A stretch of 8,494 bases of DNA. Origin: Ruminococcus flavefaciens. Its GTDB lineage: Bacteria > Bacillota_A > Clostridia > Oscillospirales > Ruminococcaceae. The DNA is taken from assembly GCA_004556875.1 (NCBI GenBank), contig SFFP01000137.1:1-8494 (forward strand), in the 5' to 3' direction. A program made the position numbers and the translations under genes. Under the pieces are notes generated by a model, which worked only from the letters and a program-made list of their open reading frames with translations, made no database searches and was not told the origin of the DNA. Of this stretch, positions 1 to 5,498 are shown piece after piece (within the stretch, counting starts at the first letter, position 1; every line of letters begins with the position of its first letter).

Positions 1-24
1 TGTACTTCATAGTCGCTTTCCCTT

Positions 25-58
25 TCTGGTTTTATCATTTATATTCTACCAGATTTTT
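25..58 (+). terminator. possible weak rightward terminator
   Basis: A 6-bp inverted repeat (TCTGGT at 25-30, ACCAGA at 48-53) is followed directly by five T residues. The 17-nt loop is long and the stem is AT-rich. If real, it would end a rightward transcript entering from the left, converging on the DUF6076 gene. The resemblance could be chance. Confidence 0.25.
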
Positions 59-79
59 GGGTGTTTGTCGACTGCTCTT

Positions 80-1057
80 TCAGTATAACACTTCAGATAT
101 CTCCCCAGACATGAACACAACCTTCGCAGTATGAAGCTCCCTGAGCCAGTCAGCATAGTCGTTATAGGACAAGTCCTTACCCTGCTTTTCATCTCCAAGC
201 TTTAGTTCGTACCGCTCCACTCGCCGGTAATTGCGATTGATAGCTCTGTCATAATCAGCCAGCAGCTCGCTGTGCTGAAGCCTGAATTTATATATCTGCT
301 GCGGACCTATCTGCTTACAGGTGCGTCCGTCCTCGGTCCTGACCCGATCACAGTATCGGGTCTTTTTCTTTGTCCTGGGCTTGAAGAAGTGTCCGCAGTA
401 GTCGCACTGGCTTAAACCCGTATCATATTCCATTGCGTTCAGAAAAACATACCATATATAGGCAGGCAGATTGTCAAAGCGATAACCTCTGCTGTATGGC
501 AGCTTAGGTCTTGTCATCTGAAACATTTCCGTGCCGACATCTGTATGAGCAATGACTTGCTCAAATTGGCACTTGAAAATAGTTTCCCTGCCTAAGAATG
601 CTTTAGTAGTCTTTTCCTCGTGGGTGCCTTCAAATCTGCAATACGCATCTGTGATAGTGAAGAAAATGTTTTGAGTGTGTACCATATCTCGTAGCATCTC
701 AACAGCGTGATCCTTATGCTCAAAAAGCTCTTCGTAACTTGATATATCATAACTGTCGACATACAGCTTTGTACACAGCAGAAAGCTGTACACAGGTTCT
801 TCCTGGCAAAAGATCTCAGCGGTATATCCAACAGCTCGGCATACGTCCAAAAGTTCATCAGGAGTCGTGTTCTCCTTGGTATATGCTTTCAGTTTGTCAA
901 GAAGTCTGTTGAATGGTGTCAGGTCAATCTCAAGGAAGTCTATCAGCTGCTGCTCAAAAGTTATTTCAGGCAGCTCAGTCGCTTCCTCTCCATCGTACAT
1001 AAAGCGCCTGATAGTATTTTTATTTGGGAAAACGTACAGTCCACGACTCAGATACAT
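80..1057 (-). CDS. DUF6076-type zinc-ribbon protein
   Basis: A 325-residue protein of unknown function. The ATG at 1055-1057 is chosen because GGAGG (1067-1071, read on the minus strand) sits 8 nt upstream. The frame stays open to 1387, but the extra residues include sequence upstream of the promoter and look non-coding. The C-terminal third has a zinc-ribbon-like pattern with cysteines at about 218, 221, 236 and 247 (CDYCG, then YC, then GRTC), set among lysines and arginines (TKKKTR). The N-terminal two thirds is a helical region without a motif I know. This matches my memory of DUF6076, a family found in mobile and accessory regions of Clostridia. Zinc binding, and perhaps nucleic-acid binding, is inferred from the cysteines. 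It is transcribed away from the repA-like gene and may be cargo of the element. Confidence 0.75.
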   Translation of the reverse strand: MYLSRGLYVFPNKNTIRRFMYDGEEATELPEITFEQQLIDFLEIDLTPFNRLLDKLKAYTKENTTPDELLDVCRAVGYTAEIFCQEEPVYSFLLCTKLYVDSYDISSYEELFEHKDHAVEMLRDMVHTQNIFFTITDAYCRFEGTHEEKTTKAFLGRETIFKCQFEQVIAHTDVGTEMFQMTRPKLPYSRGYRFDNLPAYIWYVFLNAMEYDTGLSQCDYCGHFFKPRTKKKTRYCDRVRTEDGRTCKQIGPQQIYKFRLQHSELLADYDRAINRNYRRVERYELKLGDEKQGKDLSYNDYADWLRELHTAKVVFMSGEISEVLY

Positions 1058-1087
1058 AAGTTTTGCCTCCAAAGATAGGTTACCACT

Positions 1088-1096
1088 ATTATAACA
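1088..1096 (-). promoter_or_regulatory. extended -10 promoter of the DUF6076 gene
   Basis: On the minus strand this reads TGTTATAAT, a perfect -10 hexamer with the TGn extension, about 30 nt upstream of the start codon. At 17 bp spacing the -35 position reads TTTCAT, a poor match, as is common for extended -10 promoters. The gap leaves room for a short leader carrying the GGAGG site. Confidence 0.6.
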
Positions 1097-1171
1097 CACA
1101 TCATATTGAAATGAAAGTGTAAAAAATATTTTGAGTTTCATTTCGCATTTATTATGTGAAAAAAGTCTGTT

Positions 1172-1315
1172 ATGATTGAAACTGAGGAAGAGTCTTCGGA
1201 CTTGGACAGAAACTTGAAAATTGAATATGGAATCAGGAGTTACGTTGTTTCCGATGGTGGGGCGGTGAGCCGTACCAGCCCAGAGATGCGCGATGACCCG
1301 CAAGGCGAGCGATAA
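1172..1315 (+). CDS. possible 47-residue small protein
   Basis: An ATG-to-TAA frame encoding 47 residues, beginning MIETEEESSDLDRN and ending MRDDPQGER. It is hydrophilic and strongly charged. I see no convincing ribosome binding site; the bases before ATG are A-rich with no GGAG. Its end runs into the loop of the 1280-1324 hairpin, so the composition may reflect an RNA or DNA structure rather than protein coding. I do not recognise the sequence. Confidence 0.2.
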   Translation: MIETEEESSDLDRNLKIEYGIRSYVVSDGGAVSRTSPEMRDDPQGER

Positions 1316-1324
1316 CATCTCTGG
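1280..1324 (+). repeat. 9-bp inverted repeat, large hairpin
   Basis: CCAGAGATG (1280-1288) and CATCTCTGG (1316-1324) are perfect complements around a 27-nt GC-rich loop. CGC/GCG pairs inside the loop could extend the fold. A second hairpin follows 1 nt later, so the two could form one structured unit, either in RNA or as single-stranded DNA of a transfer or replication origin. No T tract follows, so it is not an ordinary terminator. Confidence 0.55.
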
Positions 1325-1325
1325 T

Positions 1326-1346
1326 TTCACATAGCGCAGATGTGAA
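1326..1346 (+). repeat. 7-bp hairpin next to the 1280-1324 stem
   Basis: TTCACAT (1326-1332) and ATGTGAA (1340-1346) pair perfectly around a 7-nt loop, and G-U and G-C pairs can lengthen the stem by two. It stands immediately beside the preceding 9-bp hairpin. Confidence 0.5.
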
Positions 1347-1447
1347 GCAGCGATGAAAGTCGGGAACGGATACTTACACTCAGCCACAGTCCGAGCGTGA
1401 TAAAACCGTCGCAGGCAATGGGAGTGTGCCGGGGCAGCCGAGCATTT

Positions 1448-1461
1448 CTGCGAGTTCGCAG
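1448..1461. repeat. 6-bp near-perfect palindrome
   Basis: CTGCGA and TCGCAG are separated by 2 nt. So short a spacer suits a dimeric protein-binding site better than an RNA hairpin. Just to its right the word CGTGATGTRTC occurs twice in direct orientation, at 1468-1478 and 1502-1512. Confidence 0.4.
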
Positions 1462-1550
1462 CAGGTCCGTGATGTATCGCGCGCTTTTGTACTGACCCGT
1501 TCGTGATGTGTCAGATTTATGTGCCAAAAATAGTTCAAATTGTAAAAGGG

Positions 1551-1569
1551 ATACTGCTCCCACATTTTT
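1551..1569 (+). repeat. 19-bp direct repeat, copy 1
   Basis: ATACTGCTCCCACATTTTT is repeated exactly at 1785-1803, 234 bp to the right. Bases just upstream of each copy are also alike (AA then purines). A perfect 19-bp repeat in non-coding DNA ahead of a replication-type gene suggests a binding site for a replication or regulatory protein. Confidence 0.65.
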
Positions 1570-1601
1570 ATTCCGAAACGCTCATTTTTGACTGAAAAAT
1601 A

Positions 1602-1630
1602 TTCAAAACTGTCAGCTTGACAGTTTTGAA
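1602..1630. repeat. 13-bp perfect inverted repeat
   Basis: TTCAAAACTGTCA (1602-1614) and TGACAGTTTTGAA (1618-1630) flank a 3-nt centre. It is the strongest dyad in the window. No T run follows, which argues against a terminator. It may be an operator, or a cruciform used in replication or transfer. It lies between the two copies of the 19-bp direct repeat. Confidence 0.7.
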
Positions 1631-1753
1631 AGGCAACGTCTGCAAAGCTCAATTCTATGCACTTTGCGGTCAATGTCAATTCATCGAGAGAAATGGTCAG
1701 TTCTCATAAAAATCAATTTGTGTTTCGGAAAATGATTCAGAGTAGTCAAAAAC

Positions 1754-1781
1754 TTATGCAAAAACAGGTCGATTTGCATAA
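1754..1781. repeat. 9-bp inverted repeat beside direct-repeat copy 2
   Basis: TTATGCAAA (1754-1762) and TTTGCATAA (1773-1781) are perfect complements with a 10-nt spacer, about one helical turn, so both arms would face the same side of the DNA. It ends 3 nt before the second copy of the 19-bp repeat. Confidence 0.55.
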
Positions 1782-1784
1782 AGA

Positions 1785-1803
1785 ATACTGCTCCCACATT
1801 TTT
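1785..1803 (+). repeat. 19-bp direct repeat, copy 2
   Basis: This is an exact second copy of the repeat at 1551-1569, 120 bp upstream of the repA-like start codon. Together with the two inverted repeats it makes 1551-1803 look like a control or origin region. Apart from these repeats I see no RNA gene in 1316-1923. Confidence 0.65.
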
Positions 1804-1923
1804 CAATCAAAAGAGTATATATCCACCCGACACATCCCACACAAATAGTTCGCGCGAGCACTTGCCCGTAACGAAAAAAGCTGTCGGCTGTGTTCGGGAA
1901 TCTCATGGGAAAGGAGGAATTGT

Positions 1924-2469
1924 ATGAGTAATATGTTACAAACGAAAACCGCAGAAGAAATACTGTCAACAGTATTCAAGCCGAAGGAGTTTATTATTGA
2001 CGGACTGCTTACACAAGGACTGTATGTACTTGCAGGTGCACAGAAGGTAGGCAAGTCATGGCTGGCAATGGATATTTGTCTCAGCATTGCAACAGGAGTT
2101 CCGGTGCTCGGACGAGAAACTATTCAGGGAACTGCGCTGTACTTGTGTTTGGAAGATAACTATCAGCGACTACAGCGCAGAATGTTTCAGATGAACGCCG
2201 AACCGATTGAGAATCTGCACTTTGCAGTTGCCGCTGATAAAATCGGTGCAGGTCTTGAAGAACAGATAGAAGCGTTCAAGAAAGATCACGATGACTTAAA
2301 GATAGTTGTGATTGACGTTATGCAAATGGTGCGCAGCAATGTTGAGTCGAGTTATGGTTCAGATTATGAAGAACTGATCGCGCTCAAACAGCTTGCGTAT
2401 CGTTTAAACATCTGCATACTGCTGATACATCATATGCGAAAAAATCAAAGAAGCAGTTCTGCTACTTAA
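1924..2469 (+). pseudogene. RepA-like AAA ATPase, C-terminus deleted
   Basis: The N-terminal 173 or so residues of a RecA-fold ATPase of the RepA/AAA_25 type, which in mobile elements loads or drives replication helicase activity. The start is set by AAAGGAGG 5-12 nt upstream of ATG. The Walker A motif GAQKVGKS is at residues 38-45, an acidic LED motif at 76-78, Walker B KIVVID with Asp131 at 126-131, and LLIHHMRK at 166-173. Family members normally continue for another 100 or more residues after the HHMRK segment. Here the reading changes to NQRSSSAT and stops. The DNA after about 2440 matches a relaxase tail in another frame, so the gene is truncated by deletion. The nucleotide-binding core is intact, but full function is unlikely. 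Confidence 0.8.
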
Positions 2470-3185
2470 TGAAGCAGCAAGGCTATGATGTTCGGTGGGA
2501 GGACAACCGAAAGTATATTACCTACACTTGTCCTAATGGCAGAAGATGCCGTGACAACAAGCTTCATGGCGAGCGATATAGAAAGGAGAATATGGAGTAT
2601 GAATTCAAAGCAAGAAGAATTACAGCAGATGTACGACAAGGAATTGTCGGCAGCGTCGGACACTCAGCCGACAGTGGTGGTGCTCGATTCCAACTGGAGA
2701 GCGCTGATAGAATTGAACAAGCTGATGTCGCAGGAGCAGCTGGAGATACTCACCAGACTCTCGGTGCTGGCGACGAAAGCGGATACAGAACAGGTACTGA
2801 AAACAGTCCGTTCCGAGCAGAGGGATACCATAGCGACCTGTCAGGAGCTGCTGGATCAAACGTCGGAAACCGCGACTTTAGCAGTCGAGCAGTTGAAGAA
2901 AGCAACAGAGGACCTGTCCTCACAGGCTGGGAAGCTGAACGAGGAATATGGCTCGAAGCTGAAAGAGCTCGACGAGTACAAGCACAAGCTAAGATTGAAG
3001 GCAGCCAAGTGGATAGTAATCTCGCAGTCAGTCTTGATAGCGTTGTCAGCGGCGTTGCAGCTGTGGCTTCGATAATTGAGGACGAGCCAGTCGATGATAC
3101 TGAGTACGCTCGGGAATACGTTGATAGCAAAGCTCTCGCTGAGGAACGAGAGCGTAAAGAAGCACTTGGAATACACATGGGATAG
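2442..3185 (+). pseudogene. C-terminal tail of MobA-type relaxase
   Basis: The frame reads SKKQFCYLMKQQGYDVRWED, then RKYITYTCPNGRRCRDNKLH, which I recognise as the segment just after the catalytic domain in MobA/relaxase proteins of Clostridial elements. A long Gly/Ser/Asp-rich linker follows, then TGWEAERG, a hydrophobic stretch (VVSGVAAVASIIEDEPVDD) and EERERKEALG near the stop, all typical of the relaxase C-terminus. The nuclease domain, with its tyrosine and histidine triad, is absent. No start codon of its own is expected; an internal ATG at 2469 overlaps the stop of the RepA remnant (TAATG), so a 238-residue tail could be made by re-initiation. The 158-residue coiled-coil gene is nested inside it in a different frame. 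Confidence 0.75.
2599..3075 (+). CDS. nested coiled-coil/membrane protein, MobB-like
   Basis: A 158-residue protein lying wholly within the relaxase tail in the +1 frame. ATG at 2599 follows GGAG (2585-2588) by 10 nt. Residues 1-35 are polar, about 36-132 form a long heptad-like helical region (LMSQEQLEILTRLSVLAT, LLDQTSETATLAVEQLKKAT, LKELDEYKHKLRLKAAK), and 137-157 (WIVISQSVLIALSAALQLWL) are one membrane helix ending two residues before the stop. That predicts a tail-anchored protein facing the cytoplasm. The layout recalls RSF1010, where mobB is nested in mobA and encodes a membrane protein aiding relaxosome-to-channel docking. I infer a similar auxiliary role; sequence homology to MobB is not claimed. 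It is intact although its host gene has lost the catalytic part. Confidence 0.7.
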   Translation: MNSKQEELQQMYDKELSAASDTQPTVVVLDSNWRALIELNKLMSQEQLEILTRLSVLATKADTEQVLKTVRSEQRDTIATCQELLDQTSETATLAVEQLKKATEDLSSQAGKLNEEYGSKLKELDEYKHKLRLKAAKWIVISQSVLIALSAALQLWLR

Positions 3186-3251
3186 TCCTGTGAGGTGTGC
3201 GTTGTTTCAACAGTCGGTTTTCGTCAGGTATGATGAATAGACTTCGTCCGA

Positions 3252-3440
3252 GTGCTGTGGTATGATGATAGGCTTGAGAAAAGGCTGTCGGCTGACGACA
3301 GAAAGCTGCTGAACGAGATAACGGATATGCAGGGAATGCTGTCCGAAACGATGGTAGCAGAGAGCTACATACAGGGTTTCCGTGACTGCGCCGAACTGAT
3401 AATAGATGTGATGTTCGGCAGCAGCGAGAACCTGAAATAA
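3252..3440 (+). pseudogene. DUF6809-like protein, 5' truncated
   Basis: Sixty-two residues from a GTG, with the frame open only to a stop at 3234-3236. The residues LSADDRKLLNEITDMQ and YIQGFRDCAELIIDVMFG resemble the C-terminal half of DUF6809, a family of about 85-90 residues common in Clostridial mobile elements and of unknown role. The usual N-terminal 30 residues (with a LYYG-like motif) are missing and not visible in the other frames between 3186 and 3251. There is no good ribosome binding site before the GTG. A truncated remnant is most likely; a short functional protein starting at GTG is the alternative. Confidence 0.5.
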
Positions 3441-3464
3441 AATCATAACAACCAAAATGGAAAA

Positions 3465-3495
3465 GGTACGGACAAAGCCGTACCCTTAAATTTTT
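3465..3495 (+). terminator. terminator after the mob region
   Basis: GGTACGG (3465-3471) and CCGTACC (3478-3484) form a 7-bp GC-rich stem with a 6-nt loop, followed by CTTAAA and TTTTT. The T tract is interrupted, so efficiency may be moderate. It separates the mobilization remnants from the xis-int module. Confidence 0.6.
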
Positions 3496-3507
3496 AGTAA
3501 AGGAAAG

Positions 3508-3606
3508 ATGAAAATGAATATTTTAATTCACACAGGAAACAGAAATAAGACAAATAGAAGGAGTATGATTGAATGGCTGAAAACAAAACAGAAACTAAAA
3601 TCGTAA
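3508..3606 (+). CDS. possible 32-residue leader ORF before xis
   Basis: The frame starts MKMNILIHTGNRNKTNRRSM and overlaps the first 34 nt of the excisionase gene in another frame. An AGGA lies only a few bases before ATG. It is short, basic and Lys/Asn-rich. It might be a leader peptide that couples translation to xis, or chance. Confidence 0.2.
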   Translation: MKMNILIHTGNRNKTNRRSMIEWLKTKQKLKS

Positions 3607-3767
3607 TGCTGACCATAAAGGAGGCGGCAGCTCTTGTGGAAGGGCTGACCGAATACAGAGTCCGTCAAATGTGCATCAATGATCAAGTGCCGCACATCAT
3701 GGCTGGCAAGAAGTATCTCATCAACAAGGAACTTTTCCTGAGATACCTCCGTGGAGAAACAGCGTGA
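3573..3767 (+). CDS. xis: excisionase, Tn916 Xis-type
   Basis: A 64-residue DNA-binding protein of the excisionase/MerR-like winged helix class. ATG follows AAGGAG (3558-3563) by 9 nt. The motif LTIKEAAALVEGLTEYRVRQM is the helix-turn-helix (about residues 13-33), followed by VPHIMAGKKYLINKELFLRYLRGE, the wing and last helix typical of Tn916 Xis. Such proteins bend DNA at the element ends and shift the integrase toward excision. The integrase follows 127 nt downstream but has its own promoter, so the two can be controlled separately. The length is normal for the family. Confidence 0.85.
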   Translation: MAENKTETKIVMLTIKEAAALVEGLTEYRVRQMCINDQVPHIMAGKKYLINKELFLRYLRGETA

Positions 3768-3803
3768 GCGATTTTATCAGTAAAGTAGATTTTTAACACA
3801 AAC

Positions 3804-3865
3804 GGCGCATTTCTGATAGACATTTCCGCAGACCTGTGGTATAATGTCGGTGGAGGAAATGCGCC
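3804..3865. repeat. 9-bp inverted repeat enclosing the int promoter
   Basis: GGCGCATTT (3804-3812) and AAATGCGCC (3857-3865) are perfect complements. The left arm lies just upstream of the -35 box and the right arm just downstream of the expected transcription start. CATTTCC (3821-3827) and GGAAATG (3855-3861) can also pair. This placement suggests a regulator site or a DNA loop over the promoter. Confidence 0.55.
3817..3845 (+). promoter_or_regulatory. strong sigma-A promoter for int
   Basis: The -35 box is TAGACA (3817-3822), one mismatch from TTGACA. A 17-bp spacer follows, then TATAAT (3840-3845) preceded by TGG, an extended -10. The start would fall near 3852, downstream of the ATG at 3844, which rules that codon out as the integrase start when this promoter is used. 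Confidence 0.8.
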
Positions 3866-3894
3866 ATAGTTTTGAAACGGAGGTTTTTGAATAT

Positions 3895-5139
3895 ATGGCG
3901 ACAATCAGAAAGCGTTCCGAGGGAACGTACCAGATAAGAGTGTCATGCGGCTATGGTGTAGACGGCAAGCAGCGAAATCAGTTCAAGAGCTACAAGCCTG
4001 AGCCAGGTATGACACCGAAGCAAATTGAAAAGGAACTCACTCGTCAGGCTGTCCTGTTCGAGGAAGAATGCAAGAGGGGACAGATAACATCGGCTGTCAA
4101 GTTCGAGAAATTCGCAGAGCAGTGGTTTGAGGAATATGCCAAAGTCAACCTCAGACCGACTTCGTATGCGAGAATGAAACAGCTCACCAAGCGTGTCTAT
4201 CCTGCCATAGGTCACAAGCGGCTTGACAAGATAACGGCTCGGGATATTCAGAAGTTCGTGACAGATATGCTTGTCAACGGCAAGAATATGAACACGGGTA
4301 AGCCGCTGTCGAGGAAAACGGCAGTGCATCACCTGAGCTTTATCAGTGACGTATTCAGCTATGCTATACGCATGGGAATGCTGACGGACAACCCTTGCAG
4401 GCGAGTATATGTGCCGAAACAGGAACAGGACGAAAAGCAGATCTACACCATTGATGAGGTGAAGAAGCTGTATGAGAACCTGAGAGGTGAGCCGATGAAG
4501 TATCAGGTCTACCTGCTGCTTGCGATATACAGTGGTTACCGCCGCAGTGAAATGCTTGGCTTGGAATGGAAGGACATCGACTTTGAGAACAACATTATCC
4601 ACGTCCGCCGAACATCACAGTATACAGCTGAGAAGGGTATTTATACCGATACCACGAAAACAAGAAAGTCAAAGCGAGTGTCCAAGATGCCTGTCTCTAT
4701 CATGAACTTGCTCAGGCAGTTCAAGGCGGAACAGGACACGGAAGCCAAGCAGCTCGGCACCAAGTGGGAAGACCATGACAGACTGTTCACCAAATGGAAC
4801 GGAGCTCCGATGAATCCTCAGACACCGTTTGAGTGGCTTAAAGGCTACTGTGAGCGTATCGGAGTGCCCTTCAAGAATATCCATTCGCTGCGACATCTCC
4901 ATGCAAGCCTGCTGATATTTGAAGGCGTAGACGTTGTAGCAGTATCCTCGGACATGGGACATAGCGTCGTAGGAACTACCTTGAACCTGTATTCTCATAT
5001 GTTTCAGGAAGCCAAGGCTCGCAACTGCGATGCAATAAGCAATGCGCTGAGCTTCACAAACGATATAGGCACAGAGGAAGAAAGTCCTGCCGAGGACGAT
5101 ACAGAAGCTGAGACCGAGCAGCAGGTACTGGCATTATGA
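3895..5139 (+). CDS. int: tyrosine site-specific integrase
   Basis: A 414-residue phage/Tn916-type tyrosine recombinase that cuts and joins the element ends and the chromosomal target. The ATG at 3895 begins MATIRKRSEGTYQIRV, the usual start of the family, with GGAGG 11 nt upstream; the longer frame from 3844 overlaps the promoter. Residues 1-65 form the arm-binding domain, about 70-170 the SAM-like core-binding domain, and about 190-375 the catalytic domain. Catalytic residues visible are Arg216 (SGYRRSE), Lys255 (TKTRKS), His330 and Arg333 (HSLRH), His356 (MGHS) and the nucleophile Tyr366 (LYSHMF). All are present, so the enzyme should be active. It has an acidic tail, rich in Glu and Asp, after residue 390. 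The att core lies about 150 bp past the stop. Confidence 0.93.
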   Translation: MATIRKRSEGTYQIRVSCGYGVDGKQRNQFKSYKPEPGMTPKQIEKELTRQAVLFEEECKRGQITSAVKFEKFAEQWFEEYAKVNLRPTSYARMKQLTKRVYPAIGHKRLDKITARDIQKFVTDMLVNGKNMNTGKPLSRKTAVHHLSFISDVFSYAIRMGMLTDNPCRRVYVPKQEQDEKQIYTIDEVKKLYENLRGEPMKYQVYLLLAIYSGYRRSEMLGLEWKDIDFENNIIHVRRTSQYTAEKGIYTDTTKTRKSKRVSKMPVSIMNLLRQFKAEQDTEAKQLGTKWEDHDRLFTKWNGAPMNPQTPFEWLKGYCERIGVPFKNIHSLRHLHASLLIFEGVDVVAVSSDMGHSVVGTTLNLYSHMFQEAKARNCDAISNALSFTNDIGTEEESPAEDDTEAETEQQVLAL

Positions 5140-5151
5140 GCATAAAAAGTA

Positions 5152-5173
5152 CCGCAGAGCGAAAGCTCTGCGG
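5152..5173 (+). terminator. GNRA-capped hairpin after int
   Basis: CCGCAGAGC (5152-5160) and GCTCTGCGG (5165-5173) form a perfect 9-bp stem with a GAAA tetraloop, 12 nt after the stop codon. No T run follows, so it may protect the 3' end of the mRNA or pause polymerase rather than act as a classic intrinsic terminator. Confidence 0.55.
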
Positions 5174-5201
5174 ATACCCAAATTAATAGTTAAAAGATAA
5201 T

Positions 5202-5222
5202 AAGTGCCAAACAAGTGCCAAA
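5202..5222 (+). repeat. tandem 11-bp repeats, possible integrase arm sites
   Basis: AAGTGCCAAA occurs at 5202-5211 and 5213-5222, an 11-bp period. Short tandem repeats next to the attachment core are typical of the arm sites bound by the N-terminal domain of Tn916/lambda-type integrases. Assignment to this integrase is inferred from position. Confidence 0.5.
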
Positions 5223-5235
5223 GCCTGATTTTTAG

Positions 5236-5278
5236 AAAAAAGAAAACCCACAAACGGCTATTCTAAGCCATCTGTGGG
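5236..5278 (-). terminator. leftward intrinsic terminator beside att
   Basis: CCCACA (5247-5252) pairs with TGTGGG (5273-5278), with an inner GGCT/AGCC stem (5256-5259, 5266-5269) beyond a 3x3 internal loop. On the minus strand the hairpin is followed by TTTTCTTTTTTC. It would stop leftward transcripts from the tRNA 3' end or from the gene ending at 5499, and so shield the convergent integrase gene. Confidence 0.75.
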
Positions 5279-5287
5279 ATTGCGTAA

Positions 5288-5311
5288 TGGTGACCCGTAC
5301 GGGAATTGAAC
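5288..5311 (-). other. attachment core: tRNA 3'-end fragment
   Basis: Read on the minus strand this is the T-loop (TTCAATT), the 3' T-stem strand CCCGT, an acceptor strand ACGGGTC, the discriminator A and CCA. From memory it best fits a Firmicute tRNA-Glu 3' end. To the right, the expected 5' T-stem strand (ACGGG) is missing: only its last G is kept, followed by CAGTCC in the upstream direction, so the tRNA body is absent. This is the classic signature of an att core left by a tRNA-targeting integrase, and the integrase lies about 150 bp away. Confidence 0.75.
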
Positions 5312-5428
5312 TGACCGAAAGGCTTCTGCCGGTTTCGAGTATTGTGCGAAAATCGCCGAAAAACAGCCTGATTTGAGAGCTTGATCTCGAGTGATTTTTA
5401 GTATTTTTAAGCAGTTTTCAGTAACAAT

Positions 5429-5451
5429 ATGTGGCTAACAAGGGGCTGAAA
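5429..5451 (+). repeat. second tandem 11-bp repeat pair, right of att
   Basis: ATGTGGCTAAC and AAGGGGCTGAA lie back to back with an 11-bp period and match each other at 7 of 11 positions. They loosely resemble the AAGTGCCAAAC units left of the core. AGCCTGATTT also occurs on both sides of the core (5222-5231 and 5365-5374), as does TGATTTTTAG (5226-5235 and 5392-5401). No gene is visible in 5312-5498; these words may be arm sites of a second element end. Confidence 0.35.
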
Positions 5452-5498
5452 GGTTATGATCATTTCACAACAAACGTTTTGACTAAGCTTGACGGTGA

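Noticed and set aside
1058..1387. N-terminal extension of the DUF6076 frame by 110 residues
   Set aside because: The extension crosses the extended -10 promoter and the intergenic hairpin region, while the internal ATG at 1055-1057 has a perfect GGAGG. An intermediate ATG (near 1141) lacks a site of that quality.
1818..1827. DnaA box near the repeat cluster
   Set aside because: ATATCCACC matches the consensus TTATCCACA at only about 7 of 9 positions and stands alone, so it is not good evidence.
3202..3234. Promoter before the DUF6809 remnant
   Set aside because: TATGAT is a passable -10, but no acceptable -35 lies at 16-18 bp and the gene behind it looks truncated.
3844..3894. Upstream start for the integrase at 3844
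   Set aside because: This ATG overlaps the -10 box and lies before the expected transcription start; the ATG at 3895 has GGAGG and begins with the family-typical MATIRKR.
3943..4602. 219-residue minus-strand frame inside the integrase
   Set aside because: It lies antisense to a clear integrase with all catalytic residues; no start signal or recognisable motif.
5288..5365. Complete tRNA gene on the minus strand
   Set aside because: Only the T-loop, 3' T-stem, acceptor strand and CCA are present. The sequence to the right has no matching 5' acceptor strand (ACGGGTC on the plus strand), anticodon arm or D arm.
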